Positions 17,758 to 25,812 of a DNA stretch of 64,000 nucleotides are shown piece after piece. Source of the stretch: DATBJJ01 sp036556425 (lineage in GTDB: Bacteria > Acidobacteriota > Vicinamibacteria > Vicinamibacterales > 2-12-FULL-66-21). A model generated the notes under the pieces. It had not been told where the DNA came from. It made no database searches and saw only the letters and a program-made list of their open reading frames with translations. The stretch spans positions 26,371 to 90,370 of the forward strand of contig DATBJJ010000181.1 in the NCBI GenBank assembly GCA_036556425.1, written 5' to 3'. Numbering within the stretch: position 1 is the stretch's first letter; the number at the start of each line of letters is the position of its first letter. The position numbers were made by a program, and so were the translations under genes.

Positions 17758-18180
17758 TCAGCGCCTCGTGCGTCCACTGCTACGTTCGAGGACGTAGCGC
17801 GCACCGATCTCTTCGCCTTCAAAATACCCAAGCGACCCGGGCACGCACGAAAGGAGAGTTCCGTGCCCCCGTCCCCGTATCCGAGTCAGAGCTTCCCTGA
17901 GCGTAACGGTCCTACCGTCGAGTTCTAGGTCGGTGGAAATGGCGTAGCACATGTCCGGAGCGCCTTTTGACCGGAGCAGAGCCTCGACGCCTTCCACGCT
18001 ATCTTCAGCCGCAGGAATATTGCCGATGAAACGTGGATCGAGGTCCGCGAAATGGTACAGCCTGCGCAGAACATCCTGACGGCGCTTGGGCCTTCCAAGG
18101 AGTTCGACGAGCCGATCACGCTTGGCCGGAGTGATGAAGGCACGGATGAACGCGGCTTCCTGTTCGAGATCTGGCGCCAT
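17758..18180 (-). CDS. Hypothetical protein
   Basis: 140 aa from ATG at 18180; an upstream TTG at 18213 adds 11 residues. The N-terminus EQEAAFIRAFITPAKRDRLVELL followed by LYHFADLDPRF looks like a small conserved soluble family that I cannot name. No transmembrane segment. Ribosome-binding site poor for either start. Confidence 0.6.
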   Translation of the reverse strand: MAPDLEQEAAFIRAFITPAKRDRLVELLGRPKRRQDVLRRLYHFADLDPRFIGNIPAAEDSVEGVEALLRSKGAPDMCYAISTDLELDGRTVTLREALTRIRGRGHGTLLSCVPGSLGYFEGEEIGARYVLERSSGRTRR

Positions 18181-18270
18181 ATTCAAACCGATGATCAGTC
18201 GGCGAGCTGGCAAGGTTTAGCGAACAATCGTCGCACGCAACGACGACGAAGGTCGATGCCGTCTCGCCCG

Positions 18271-18684
18271 TCAGCGGTTGCCGATCGGCGGGCGCTCGGG
18301 CAATTCCAGAGTAGCGCGGCGTTCGGCTGGCACGCTCAAGCCGGAGATCGTGTCGCGGATTCGTCCGTCGAACGCCTCCAGTCGCACTTGTAGATTCCGG
18401 CCACTCACCAAACCCACTTGAAATGACGCGTCGACCGTGCCCGCCGTCCCCCGTGTGACGCTGGCTCGATCCGCAGCCATCGTCGAGCTCGAACGGTCCG
18501 TGCAGCCGGATCGGCCGGCGTCCCACCACCAGATCCCTTTGGGATCCTCGGGGTCGATAGCGAGGCACAGTCCCGGATGAGCAGAATCGATCAGCTTCAA
18601 GGGAGTGGACGTCACGATGTAACGCGGCTGTGACGCGCACGCGACGAGAACTGTCAACAGGCAGGCGACGAAACAACGGCTCAA
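18271..18684 (-). CDS. Hypothetical lipoprotein
   Basis: About 137 aa from TTG (CAA at 18682-18684), with AAGGA about 10 nt upstream. A signal peptide ends in LVACASQ, a clear lipobox. The mature part has a Cys in HPGLCLAID and another in RSGCTDRSS, which may form a disulfide, and WWWDAGRSG between them. Family unknown. The start is uncertain; the frame is open upstream. Confidence 0.55.
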   Translation of the reverse strand: MSRCFVACLLTVLVACASQPRYIVTSTPLKLIDSAHPGLCLAIDPEDPKGIWWWDAGRSGCTDRSSSTMAADRASVTRGTAGTVDASFQVGLVSGRNLQVRLEAFDGRIRDTISGLSVPAERRATLELPERPPIGNR

Positions 18685-18891
18685 CGTGCTCTGGTCCTTC
18701 GCTCGCGTGGGTCTGTCGCGTGGAGAACCTTCGTGGTGCGGGCGTAACACAAATTGGCGTCCCCAATGCATCGCCGGTCGTCGGCAGACAGGCCCCTGAG
18801 GACCGCCGACGGGATGTGCTTCGACATAGAGAGTGAATCCCGCTGCGCGTTGCGGGGAGAACCGTCCGTCAGGTTAGACGGCCGGTGGCCA

Positions 18892-19080
18892 GTGAATCAA
18901 GGTTCCGTGCTCTCAGGCAGGCACAACCCGATCGAATTGTGTGCCAAGCTGGAATCGTCCTTGAGGAATCTGAGACTGCACTTCTGAAGAGGGTTGGCGA
19001 ATTCGCGCTGTGGCGTGGTCGATACCCGGTGCCACTCAAGATCGAGCTGTATGGCCCGTCCATGACGGACTCACATCGCT
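18892..19080 (+). pseudogene. Remnant of a HEPN-like domain protein, frameshifted
   Basis: One frame reads GRHNPIELCAKL and the next ESETALLKRVGEFALWRGRYPVPL. Joined by a frameshift near 18950 they resemble the C-terminal half of small HEPN-like proteins (a GHdlxxL helix, then LxxLxxYvxWaGRYPvP). Upstream coding sequence for the N-terminal half is missing, so the gene is truncated as well. The second segment stays in frame with the next small gene. Confidence 0.45.
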
Positions 19081-19127
19081 CTTCAGCTTCGGCGGCTAGG
19101 CTGATCCCCGAACAACCGTGTTCCGCG

Positions 19128-19304
19128 ATGACGATTCGGATGGTGGTGATTTCAATCGTGCTTGGCATCTCGGCCGCCGTGTGGATTGTCCGCGTCGGCG
19201 GTCCGTCCGAGCGATTGGGCGAGACATGGGCCTTCGGCTTGTACGCGCTCGCGATCGGCGTGGTCCTGGCCGAAGTGATTCAGCGGCTTCGGCGCTCACG
19301 ATAG
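19128..19304 (+). CDS. Small two-helix membrane protein
   Basis: 58 aa from ATG. Helices at residues 4-21 (MVVISIVLGISAAVWIV) and 31-49 (WAFGLYALAIGVVLAEVI), with a basic tail RLRRSR. No recognised family. It shares its frame with the HEPN-like remnant upstream and may have lost its own promoter. Confidence 0.4.
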   Translation: MTIRMVVISIVLGISAAVWIVRVGGPSERLGETWAFGLYALAIGVVLAEVIQRLRRSR

Positions 19305-19357
19305 TATTGAATCGGCGACTAGGCTCGCGAACGCCGGCTCGCCGCCGATCGATAGTG

Positions 19358-19561
19358 ATGAGAGACGCGCTCATAATGTCGCCGTTTGTGATCGTTGGGC
19401 TGGTCTTCGTTTTCCTTCCAGCGCGCGTGCTGCGGTTCTACGAGTGGTTGCACGGCCCTTCGTTCCGGCGTCTCGGGAACGAGCCGAGGCATGTCCGCAA
19501 CGCGGGCATCCTTTGGTTGGTGCTGTTGGCGGTCATCCTGTACCTCGATTCGGACCGTTAG
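19358..19561 (+). CDS. Small two-helix membrane protein
   Basis: 67 aa. A first helix (MSPFVIVGLVFVFLPARVL) is followed by a soluble loop FYEWLHGPSFRRLGNEPRH and a second helix (GILWLVLLAVILYL). The loop has well-defined composition, so coding is likely. Function unknown. A hairpin 5 nt after the stop may terminate it. Confidence 0.55.
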   Translation: MRDALIMSPFVIVGLVFVFLPARVLRFYEWLHGPSFRRLGNEPRHVRNAGILWLVLLAVILYLDSDR

Positions 19562-19565
19562 GAGG

Positions 19566-19588
19566 CGTGGTTTTCAAAAGCCACGTTT
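19566..19588 (+). terminator. Hairpin with short T run after the small membrane gene
   Basis: CGTGGTTTTC-AAAAGCCACG can form an 8-9-bp stem (one G-T pair), followed by TTTCC. It begins 4 nt after the stop codon at 19561. Confidence 0.45.
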
Positions 19589-19609
19589 CCTTGAGCTGAA
19601 GGGCAACTG

Positions 19610-19895
19610 ATGAAACCTTCGCGTTTGCGACAGACGCCGAAGCCGGCACAGGTTCACGTCTGCAAATACGGCTGGATCTGCGAGCAGCATCCCGACCAGG
19701 GGCTGGCTGCATGATGACTGCCCAGGTCCGGGGACGCCGTGCCGGACGTGCAATCGGGACTCACCGCCGAGGATGCCGAGCGGGTGGGAGTCGAAGCAGG
19801 ACCAAATGACGATGCTGAAGCACCGCGTGTTCTGGATTGTCGTGATTGTGTTGGCGGCAGTGCTGACGTGGAACTTCTACGTCAACTTTCGCTGA
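19610..19895 (+). pseudogene. Frameshifted small Cys-rich metal-binding protein with a C-terminal membrane helix
   Basis: ATG at 19610 (AAGGG upstream) opens a frame reading VHVCKYGWICEQHPDQG that stops at 19714. One base away the frame continues HDDCPGPGTPCRTCNRDSP. Together they match the C..GWVCExHPD..HDxCxGPGxPCPxCN pattern of a widespread small zinc-binding protein. The break falls in a GGGG run (19699-19702): three Gs would restore GWLHDDC. The same frame then runs through MTMLKHRVFWIVVIVLAAV, a membrane helix, to a stop at 19895. That tail could alternatively be a separate 29-residue peptide starting at ATG 19806, after AGGACC. Confidence 0.6.
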
Positions 19896-20531
19896 ACTTG
19901 CGGCGCGTTGAATTGCGCTGGGTCGCGAATGACGAGATTCGAGAGTCCCGCGCGGCCACGATGGACTTGCGATGCTCGATCTCGCAGACGAGCGGAAGCA
20001 GCAGTTTCAAGCGAAGGGTTGGATTGCGTGGACATGGTCATCACGAGCTGAACTCGGAGCATCCGGCGGCACTACGCGCAGAGCAAGCCCGCCCGCTCGC
20101 GTGGGCGGCGTCGTCAGTGCTGGTGGTGCGTCCCCAAGCGGATCGAGCACGGTTGGACCAGCGTTGCCTGCTTATCGGTGGAGGCCTGGTGGCGGCCTGA
20201 TGACCGCTGTGTAGGTCAGATGATCCCGGGCCCGAGAACGAGATTTTTTTGAAAAAGGCCCGAAGGCTGTAAAAAGTTCCGTACGGATATCCGTACGGAA
20301 CTTTTTTTATATAGGCCGACGAGGAGACGTCCACACGCCCAGGCAAACATCGACACCTGGATCAAATCGGAGAGCAAACTCAATGTGGGCGAGTCCATCT
20401 CGCGACTAGGGTAAGCCCTGTCGAGTTGGCGTTGTCATAGAAAGATCAGATGGCGCCGATGCGTTGAAAGCATCGACTAGGACTTCACTGGTTCGGGGAG
20501 ACCTGTGGCAGCGCTGTGTTGGCCTTCAGGT
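19896..20531. other. 636-bp non-coding or eroded stretch with a large palindrome
   Basis: No intact gene found on either strand. Fragments such as RRVELRWVANDEIRESRAAT (from 19901) and LADERKQQFQAKGWIAWTW (19975) lie in different plus-strand frames and may be gene remnants. After the palindrome, another short frame ends ANIDTWIKSESKLNVGESI then a TAA near 20412. Composition is less GC-rich than the flanks. Nothing else recognised. Confidence 0.4.
20271..20306. terminator. Perfect 36-bp palindrome with A/T flanks: bidirectional terminator or operator
   Basis: AAAAAGTTCCGTACGGAT is followed immediately by its exact reverse complement, centred between 20288 and 20289. As RNA it folds into a 13-bp GC-containing hairpin flanked by A5 and U7, a textbook intrinsic terminator in both directions. 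The loopless two-fold symmetry around GATATC is also what a dimeric repressor site looks like, but no regulator gene is adjacent. Confidence 0.6.
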
Positions 20532-21250
20532 TCAGCGAGAAGACGGCCTGCTCGACTCGATCACCTGCCAGCGTTGAAGTGTCGAAGGGTCAACGCGCAG
20601 GATCCCGAACTTGTCGCTGGCCGGCGCTTCTTCCGGAAACACCTTGTTGCCACAACAGGAGACCTGCCATCTGGACTCAACTGGCTGATCCGGGCGCATG
20701 ACCATCGTGACGAAGGCAAAGATCGCCCCGCCGTTGTGAAGAGGTTCCTTGACGTTGCCTTCGAAGTGGTGGGCGCGTGCCCCGTTGATGATGTAGATCT
20801 GTGGTTTGGCCTTGATGATCCGCCTTCACCTCCACTGACACGACTTGCGCTTCAGGGACGTTCAGGTGCCAGTAGAACTGCGCCGCGGTCGTACTGGCTC
20901 TGTTCTCAGCCATCAGTTCAAACTGCACCCGCTTCGTCCCGTCGGGCAGAGGCTCAATCTTCCAAAGTCGAAGATTTCGTCCAGTGGTACTTGTGAAGTG
21001 GCGGCCGTCCGGCCAGTCCTTTGGTCAACGACAGTGAAATGAGCCGTTCCTGATGGATCGAGAATGTCGAACGCTGGGAACGTTGCCTGCCGTTTGACTT
21101 CCACCCGGTACCGTTCGTCAGATGATGTGGTCTGCCAAACGACGCGACGTGAATAGTCCCGCGCAGGATGAAAGGAGCCTGCTGCAGCCCGAATAGTCCG
21201 ATGAGTCCGGCAACCACCGCAAACGCTCGCATACGATTTGAACTACCCAT
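20532..21250 (-). pseudogene. Secreted protein gene disrupted by three frameshifts
   Basis: The minus strand encodes a coherent protein of about 235 residues only if three shifts are allowed. Segment 1 (from ATG 21250 or 21232): signal peptide MRAFAVVAGLIGLFGLQQAP. A shift near 21160 gives DYSRRVVWQTTSSDERYRVE and FDILDPSGTAHFTVVDQRTG. A shift near 20995 gives TTGRNLRLWKIEPLPDGTKR and NRASTTAAQFYWHLNVPEAQ. A shift near 20820 gives KAKPQIYIINGARAHHFEG, VTMVMRPDQPVESRWQVSCC and a stop at 20532-20534. Family not recognised; it looks like a periplasmic beta-rich protein. Homopolymer sequencing errors are the alternative. Confidence 0.65.
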
Positions 21251-21432
21251 AGCTCGAGAATAGCCGGGTTCGCGCCTTGAACGGGATTCACGCTGGTGTA
21301 TGGCGCTTCGATCAGGATCAATTTGGCCGGGCCAGGCGCATGCATGTCAGGCTGACGCAGGTTCGTAATGCGTGTGCGCGGAAGACAGGGCGTCGCACAG
21401 GTTTGGAGTCGGTGCAGCTGCCATGGTCGCGG

Positions 21433-21438
21433 TAGAAT
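21433..21438 (+). promoter_or_regulatory. -10 hexamer TAGAAT upstream of the 21474 gene
   Basis: TAGAAT lies 35 nt before the GTG start. A clear GGAGGG ribosome-binding site follows at 21461-21466, so this gene has a conventional leader. Confidence 0.35.
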
Positions 21439-21473
21439 GAGATAGAAAAGCTCGTTCCGACTCGGAGGGTGTC

Positions 21474-21920
21474 GTGTCGGTGCTGAAGATCTTCCGCAAG
21501 CGTCGGCCGTCACAGGAACAGCTCCGCGAGGAGGCGCGCCTGAGCCTCGCCAGGGTTCTCAGTCCTTGCGGCCATTGCGGCTCACCACTGTCAGGTCACG
21601 AGTACGCACTGGTGGCCGCCGAAGTCATCAACGACAACGCGGAGTCGGTCACGCGACTATTCGGAGCTGTGAAGAAGCATGACTGGCTGACGCTTCGAAG
21701 TTTTCAGCGCTGGGAGGGGCGGTTCGACAACCTCGAAGTCTATGCAATCCGCTGCCTTCGGAACCGTCTCTCAGTTGCGGTCCTGAAGGCGCCATTCGAG
21801 TTTTTCGAGCCCGACACGCTGTTTTGCCGTGAGGTCCTCGATGCCGACCAGGCAGTGGCACTCCGAGGAGCATTTCCGACTATCGAGTGGTTTCAGTTCC
21901 CGAACGAGACGCCCTCGTGA
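21474..21920 (+). CDS. Hypothetical soluble protein with N-terminal Cys pair
   Basis: 148 aa from GTG with GGAGGG upstream. The N-terminus is basic (KIFRKRRPSQEQLREEARL), followed by CGHCGSPLSGHEYALVAAEV, a possible half zinc ribbon. A mixed alpha/beta body contains RCLRNRLSVAVLKAPFEFFE. I do not recognise the family. It is intact and well coded, unlike its neighbours. Confidence 0.65.
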   Translation: MSVLKIFRKRRPSQEQLREEARLSLARVLSPCGHCGSPLSGHEYALVAAEVINDNAESVTRLFGAVKKHDWLTLRSFQRWEGRFDNLEVYAIRCLRNRLSVAVLKAPFEFFEPDTLFCREVLDADQAVALRGAFPTIEWFQFPNETPS

Positions 21921-22072
21921 CGAACCACACTCCGTTCTAGCGACGCAGGCGACTAAAGCCTCTGCCGGGGCTCGAGTCGCTGATTCCCAGTGCGTGCGTG
22001 TGTGTGGTTGTGATCTTCCGGTAACAGGCAGTGAAGCATGTGACGCTCACCACGCTTTTGTGACTTGGGTAG

Positions 22073-22145
22073 CGTCCCCAACGGGATTCGAACCCGTGTT
22101 TTGGCCTTGAAAGGGCCACGTCCTAGGCCTCTGGACGATGGGGAC
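22073..22145 (-). tRNA. tRNA-Glu (UUC anticodon)
   Basis: Read on the minus strand: acceptor stem GTCCCCA pairs with TGGGGAC, the anticodon arm is TGGCC-CTTTCAA-GGCCA with anticodon TTC, and the T arm contains GGTTCGAATCC. Discriminator G. The 3' CCA is not encoded. It stands alone, with no adjacent tRNA or integrase, and marks the border between the accessory stretch and the caspase cassette. Confidence 0.95.
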
Positions 22146-22314
22146 GATTGAGAGCGGTTCCGCGCTGCGGCGGAACAGCCAAGTTTAGCAGCCCACAAGC
22201 CATCCGCCAAATCTGAGCGACGCTCACGATTCTTCAGCCTTTTCCTGAGAGTCCATCACGCTTCTTCAGCCGTCCATCACGACGGCGGCCCGTCGAGCTC
22301 CATATCGTAGTGGC

Positions 22315-22935
22315 ATGAAGAAGATGATCGTTGCAGCGATGTTCGCGCTCGTGATCCCGTCGCGTCTCCATGCGCAACCCTCCACGGCCTGCGACGCGAG
22401 AGCCGCGTTCGGCGTCGCGGGCTCGCTCTTCACCGCCCGCACGCCCGTCGATCCGGTGCGCGCGGGAAACGGCCCGCACGTCCTCGCGAACACGACGCGG
22501 CGCGGACCCGAGGGCTCGATCCATGCCCTCGTGCCGATCGACGGCGATCGAAGTCTAATCGCCGAATTCGGCGTCGGCACGATGCACGTCGCGATCGAGA
22601 GAGACGCGGCCGGCAATGGCGTCGACAAGATTCCCGCCGGCAGCGTCAGCACGCAGCGCTTCAGCGCCGGCTTTCTGAACTTCGCGCAAGGCCGGCGCCT
22701 CTGCGGTTACGCGGGCGCGAAGGCGGGACTCTATCGATTCAGCTATCGCGGACTCTCGTCGGCGATCGGCGGCGTCGCGCTCGACATGGGCCTCGAGACG
22801 GCAATGTCGGCGTCGACGACGATCTTCTTCGAGCTCGATCTGACGATCGCGCTCAACAAAGCAAAGCCGCCGCTGACCGACGCCTCCATCTTCTTCAACC
22901 TCGGACCGGTCGTCGGCATTCGCCATCGTTTCTAG
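22315..22935 (+). CDS. Outer-membrane beta-barrel-like protein
   Basis: 206 aa. A signal peptide ends LHAQ. The body is a series of amphipathic strands with a C-terminal Phe (VVGIRHRF). Residues DGDRSLIAEFGVGTMHVAIE and RFSAGFLNFAQGRRLCGYAG are typical of small acidobacterial barrels. A TATCGT -10-like box lies 6 nt before the ATG. The caspase gene starts 31 bp downstream, so it may be part of the same transcript. Confidence 0.65.
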   Translation: MKKMIVAAMFALVIPSRLHAQPSTACDARAAFGVAGSLFTARTPVDPVRAGNGPHVLANTTRRGPEGSIHALVPIDGDRSLIAEFGVGTMHVAIERDAAGNGVDKIPAGSVSTQRFSAGFLNFAQGRRLCGYAGAKAGLYRFSYRGLSSAIGGVALDMGLETAMSASTTIFFELDLTIALNKAKPPLTDASIFFNLGPVVGIRHRF

Positions 22936-22966
22936 CTCAGTGTAGTATCTGCGGGACCATTGCACT

Positions 22967-24100
22967 ATGTGTCCCGCCAGCACGGTATGGTACCGGCCTC
23001 CGAAGATTCCTGAAGCGTCGAAGACTCATGCATTGGTTATCGGCACGAGCAAGTACGATCACCTCCCGACGAAAACGCTGAAGCTTGGACAACTGGATTG
23101 CGCGGCAAGCGCGGCCTACGAGTTCGCACGTTGGTTGAAGCACTCGTATAGAAACGACCTGGCGCCGCTCGCATCGATCCGAGGTCTCGCGGCGCCGTCC
23201 GATCTCGAGCGGACCGCCTATCGCGGCAACGATGTGCTTCTCTGGCCTCGATCGACCGGCGACCAGGTTCAAGAAGCCCTCGAGCGATGGCAAGATGACT
23301 GCTTCGATTACCCTCGCAATGTGGCCATCCTCTACGTCAGCGGCCATGGCATCGTGGAATCTCCCGATCACCCATACGTGCTGCTGCAAGACATCGGACG
23401 CCACGACAACTTCAACAACGCGCTGAGCATCGCTCCGACTCAAATCGCGCTGGGCGTCCGAACACTCGCAGCGAGCGCGATCTTCGTCGATTCCTGCCAG
23501 CAGCTGTCGCCCAAGCCTGAATGGGATTTATCCGGCGGCCGCCACCTCAACGCGCCGCGCATCGCGCTCAACGAGTCGCGCTTCGCTCGTCCGATCTACT
23601 TCGCTGCGGCGACCGGCGCCGCGGCGTTCGGCGTCGCGGGAGAGAGCACGTTCTTCTGCAGGGCGCTCATTCGATGCCTCGATGTGCTCGCGGTGCGTCC
23701 TGTGGGCAAGCCGCCGACATGGGCGGTCACCACAACGTCGCTCGCGGAAGCGTTGATGACCGAAATTGCGCGAACACGACCAAAGCAGCGCGTGCAGCCC
23801 GGAGGAAGCTTGGGGCTGCGCAACATCCACGTTCCCGAGCGGGCGCCGACGCTCGCGTCGAGGTTCAGACTGCGGCCCGCACAGAATTTGCCGTGGGCAC
23901 GAGGGCTCCTGAGAAACGCGAGCCCCGGCGCTGCGTCGATTCCCTTGAACCTCCAGTCGTCCGAGTTTCAAGAGGAGCTCGCGTGCGGCGACTATATTCT
24001 GCGCGTCAGCAGCACGCCTCCGCCTCGATTCAACGAGCGCGAGCATCACTTCACCCACATTCCACCTGACGGCGCGGACATCGAGATAGACATCGAATGA
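22967..24100 (+). CDS. Caspase-family (peptidase C14) protease
   Basis: 377 aa. The caspase-like domain occupies about residues 20-290. It opens with HALVIGTSKYDHLPTKTLKL, has the catalytic His in ILYVSGHG (His127) and the catalytic Cys in AIFVDSC (Cys177), with a proper core strand before each. An AAATGAAAFGVAGESTFF segment follows. The C-terminal 80 residues are beta-rich and may be a recognition or adaptor domain. No signal peptide, so cytosolic. The stop overlaps the next ATG (ATGA). Such proteases act as effectors in prokaryotic conflict or cell-death systems; the target here is unknown. Confidence 0.85.
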   Translation: MCPASTVWYRPPKIPEASKTHALVIGTSKYDHLPTKTLKLGQLDCAASAAYEFARWLKHSYRNDLAPLASIRGLAAPSDLERTAYRGNDVLLWPRSTGDQVQEALERWQDDCFDYPRNVAILYVSGHGIVESPDHPYVLLQDIGRHDNFNNALSIAPTQIALGVRTLAASAIFVDSCQQLSPKPEWDLSGGRHLNAPRIALNESRFARPIYFAAATGAAAFGVAGESTFFCRALIRCLDVLAVRPVGKPPTWAVTTTSLAEALMTEIARTRPKQRVQPGGSLGLRNIHVPERAPTLASRFRLRPAQNLPWARGLLRNASPGAASIPLNLQSSEFQEELACGDYILRVSSTPPPRFNEREHHFTHIPPDGADIEIDIE

Positions 24101-25398
24101 ACGGCTGGGCCTTCCTCACGGTGCAAATGCCTCCGCGCGTGATGGCGGAGTACGAACCGACGTTTCCTCCGGTGCGGCTCGAATCATCCGACGGCGTCGA
24201 CGTATGGGATCTCAGAGCTAACGGGAGAGCCGCACGCGTGCCGTCCGGCGTAGTGCGTTTGACCGCGCAAGCGAGCGGCGCCCCACCGATCACGGTGACG
24301 CTCGAATTGGGCGATGGAGAATCGCGCACGTATCGCTTCACCGACCGGCAGTTCCGCGTGGTTCAACCCCGGCAGCTCGCGATCGCCGGAGTCGGAGACG
24401 CGTTCCGAGGGGCGTCTGGTGCGTTTTTCGTTCGATTCCTCGAAGGTCCGAGACGCCGGCCCGTACGCGCCACTCACATCGTCTCCGGAACCGCAGACGG
24501 CGGCCTCACCGTGACGTTCGAACGCGAGCCCGGCGCGCCGCTGTTTGCCGATGTCCTCGCGCCTGGCCATTCGCGATTCCTTCTCTCATTGGCGACAACC
24601 GAGCTACCGGAAGGATATCGAATGACGCGGCTCAGCGTGGATCGACACGCGCCGACGGCGACGATTTCGGGTGACCTCGCCGATCCGGAGCTAAGGGCGG
24701 CGCGTCAATTCGCATGGGGCGGGAATCTGGGCGAAGCCATGCATCTCGTCAGACCGTACTTGGACGATTACCGCGTGAACGAACCGACGAACGACCTGGA
24801 AGCGGCCGCGGTTGCGTATATCGTGATCCGCGCCGGGGACGTCAATGCGCTCTTTCCGTGGGGTCTCGAACTCTCGCGATCGCCGCGGCTAGCCGCCGAT
24901 GGCCTCGTCGTTGCCGCAGAGTGGTTTGCTGAAGCGGGCTGCCATCTGACCGCCTTGAACATGCTTCGCCGGATGACGAGCATGGGCTTCCCTCTGTTCA
25001 CTGATGGATACTCTCTTGCCATCGCGCGGCTGGCCTCGTACGCAACGGTCGACATTCGATCTCGGAGCGATCTCGACAAGGATGAGCGTCAGTCCGCGAT
25101 GATGATCGGGCAAGAGCTTCGTGAATGGAATCGGCTCGAGGCGCGGGCGGCGCACAAGCAGCTCACGCGGCGGATCGCGCAAGTGGATTGGTCCTCTTAT
25201 TGGATCCGAGCCGCTCCCCGTCCCCGCCTGCCGCTGCCTCGATTCCTTCGAACGACCTGGGACCGACTCGATACTCTCCTGACGTCCGACTGGACGCGCA
25301 TCGCGTGGCAGGTTCATGAATCACCACAAACAGATCCGAACGCAAGGAGCACGACATGGCAGGATCGGAAGTCGAAGTCAGACCTGAAAGGCGCTTGA
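24097..25398 (+). CDS. Unrecognised 433-residue partner of the caspase-like protease
   Basis: The N-terminal 200 residues are beta-rich and resemble one or two Ig-like sandwiches (VPSGVVRLTAQASGAPPITV, DGGLTVTFEREPGAPLFADV). The C-terminal half is alpha-helical with repeat-like pairs (AWGGNLGEAMHLVRPYLDDY, LVVAAEWFAEAGCHLTALNM), suggesting a TPR-like solenoid. No nucleotide-binding motif, signal peptide or membrane helix. The 4-nt overlap with the caspase gene implies stoichiometric expression. The architecture suits a sensor or scaffold holding the protease, which is inference. Confidence 0.7.
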   Translation: MNGWAFLTVQMPPRVMAEYEPTFPPVRLESSDGVDVWDLRANGRAARVPSGVVRLTAQASGAPPITVTLELGDGESRTYRFTDRQFRVVQPRQLAIAGVGDAFRGASGAFFVRFLEGPRRRPVRATHIVSGTADGGLTVTFEREPGAPLFADVLAPGHSRFLLSLATTELPEGYRMTRLSVDRHAPTATISGDLADPELRAARQFAWGGNLGEAMHLVRPYLDDYRVNEPTNDLEAAAVAYIVIRAGDVNALFPWGLELSRSPRLAADGLVVAAEWFAEAGCHLTALNMLRRMTSMGFPLFTDGYSLAIARLASYATVDIRSRSDLDKDERQSAMMIGQELREWNRLEARAAHKQLTRRIAQVDWSSYWIRAAPRPRLPLPRFLRTTWDRLDTLLTSDWTRIAWQVHESPQTDPNARSTTWQDRKSKSDLKGA

Positions 25399-25784
25399 CG
25401 GGCCCGGCGTTGTACGGGGCGTTCCTCGCGCTTGGCCTGTGGACGTTGTTCGTCATCGTGATGGTCTGGCGCTCCGACACCGCCAACGATCTGGCGTGGT
25501 CGCGCATGTCCTTCTTGTTCGCGTCCGTCGAGGCGGTGGCGTTTGGCGCCGGCGGCGCGCTGTGGGGCGCGTCTATTCAACGCGAACGCGCCGAAAAGGC
25601 GGAGGCGACAGCGGCCGCGAACCAGCGGGATGCGACGAGCGGCCGGGCGCTTGCGACGATGCTGATCGCCGAGGGAGAGGAACCCGAGAGATTGTCTCCG
25701 GCCGAACGGCAAGTGAGGTCTGACGCTATCGAGGTCACCGTGCGTCACGCGAGAGCGGCGCGCAGCCTCTTCCCGTCCATTTGA
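25356..25784 (+). CDS. Two-helix membrane protein of the caspase cassette
   Basis: 142 aa. AAGGAG upstream of the ATG. Two transmembrane helices (about residues 18-38, LYGAFLALGLWTLFVIVMVW, and 52-74) form a hairpin, leaving a cytosolic C-terminal tail that begins with an Ala/Glu-rich coiled coil (RERAEKAEATAAANQR). The gene overlaps the preceding one by 43 bp in another frame. It could anchor the complex at the membrane or form the membrane-active component. Confidence 0.7.
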   Translation: MAGSEVEVRPERRLTGPALYGAFLALGLWTLFVIVMVWRSDTANDLAWSRMSFLFASVEAVAFGAGGALWGASIQRERAEKAEATAAANQRDATSGRALATMLIAEGEEPERLSPAERQVRSDAIEVTVRHARAARSLFPSI

Positions 25785-25798
25785 AGCCGCCTCGGCTG

Positions 25799-25804
25799 TA
25801 AGAT
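25799..25804 (+). promoter_or_regulatory. -10 hexamer TAAGAT, leaderless start of the cupin gene
   Basis: TAAGAT ends 8 nt before the ATG at 25813, with no ribosome-binding site. It separates the cupin-aldolase-glycosyltransferase operon from the caspase cassette. Confidence 0.4.
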
Positions 25805-25812
25805 GTTCTCGC

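Noticed and set aside
16349..19590. Possible integron cassette array (short same-size genes, GTTAGAC at 18876 and GCTAAC at 16349)
   Set aside because: No matching attC inverted pairs were found around these heptamers, gene orientations are mixed and there is no integrase in the window.
20307..20412. Short plus-strand peptide ending ANIDTWIKSESKLNVGESI as a gene
   Set aside because: No start codon or ribosome-binding site; the frame runs back through the palindrome to a stop, so at most it is a remnant.
22073..22145. tRNA-Glu as an attachment site for a mobile element
   Set aside because: No integrase gene and no direct repeat of the tRNA 3' end was found in the window, though the neighbouring decayed region makes it worth checking outside.
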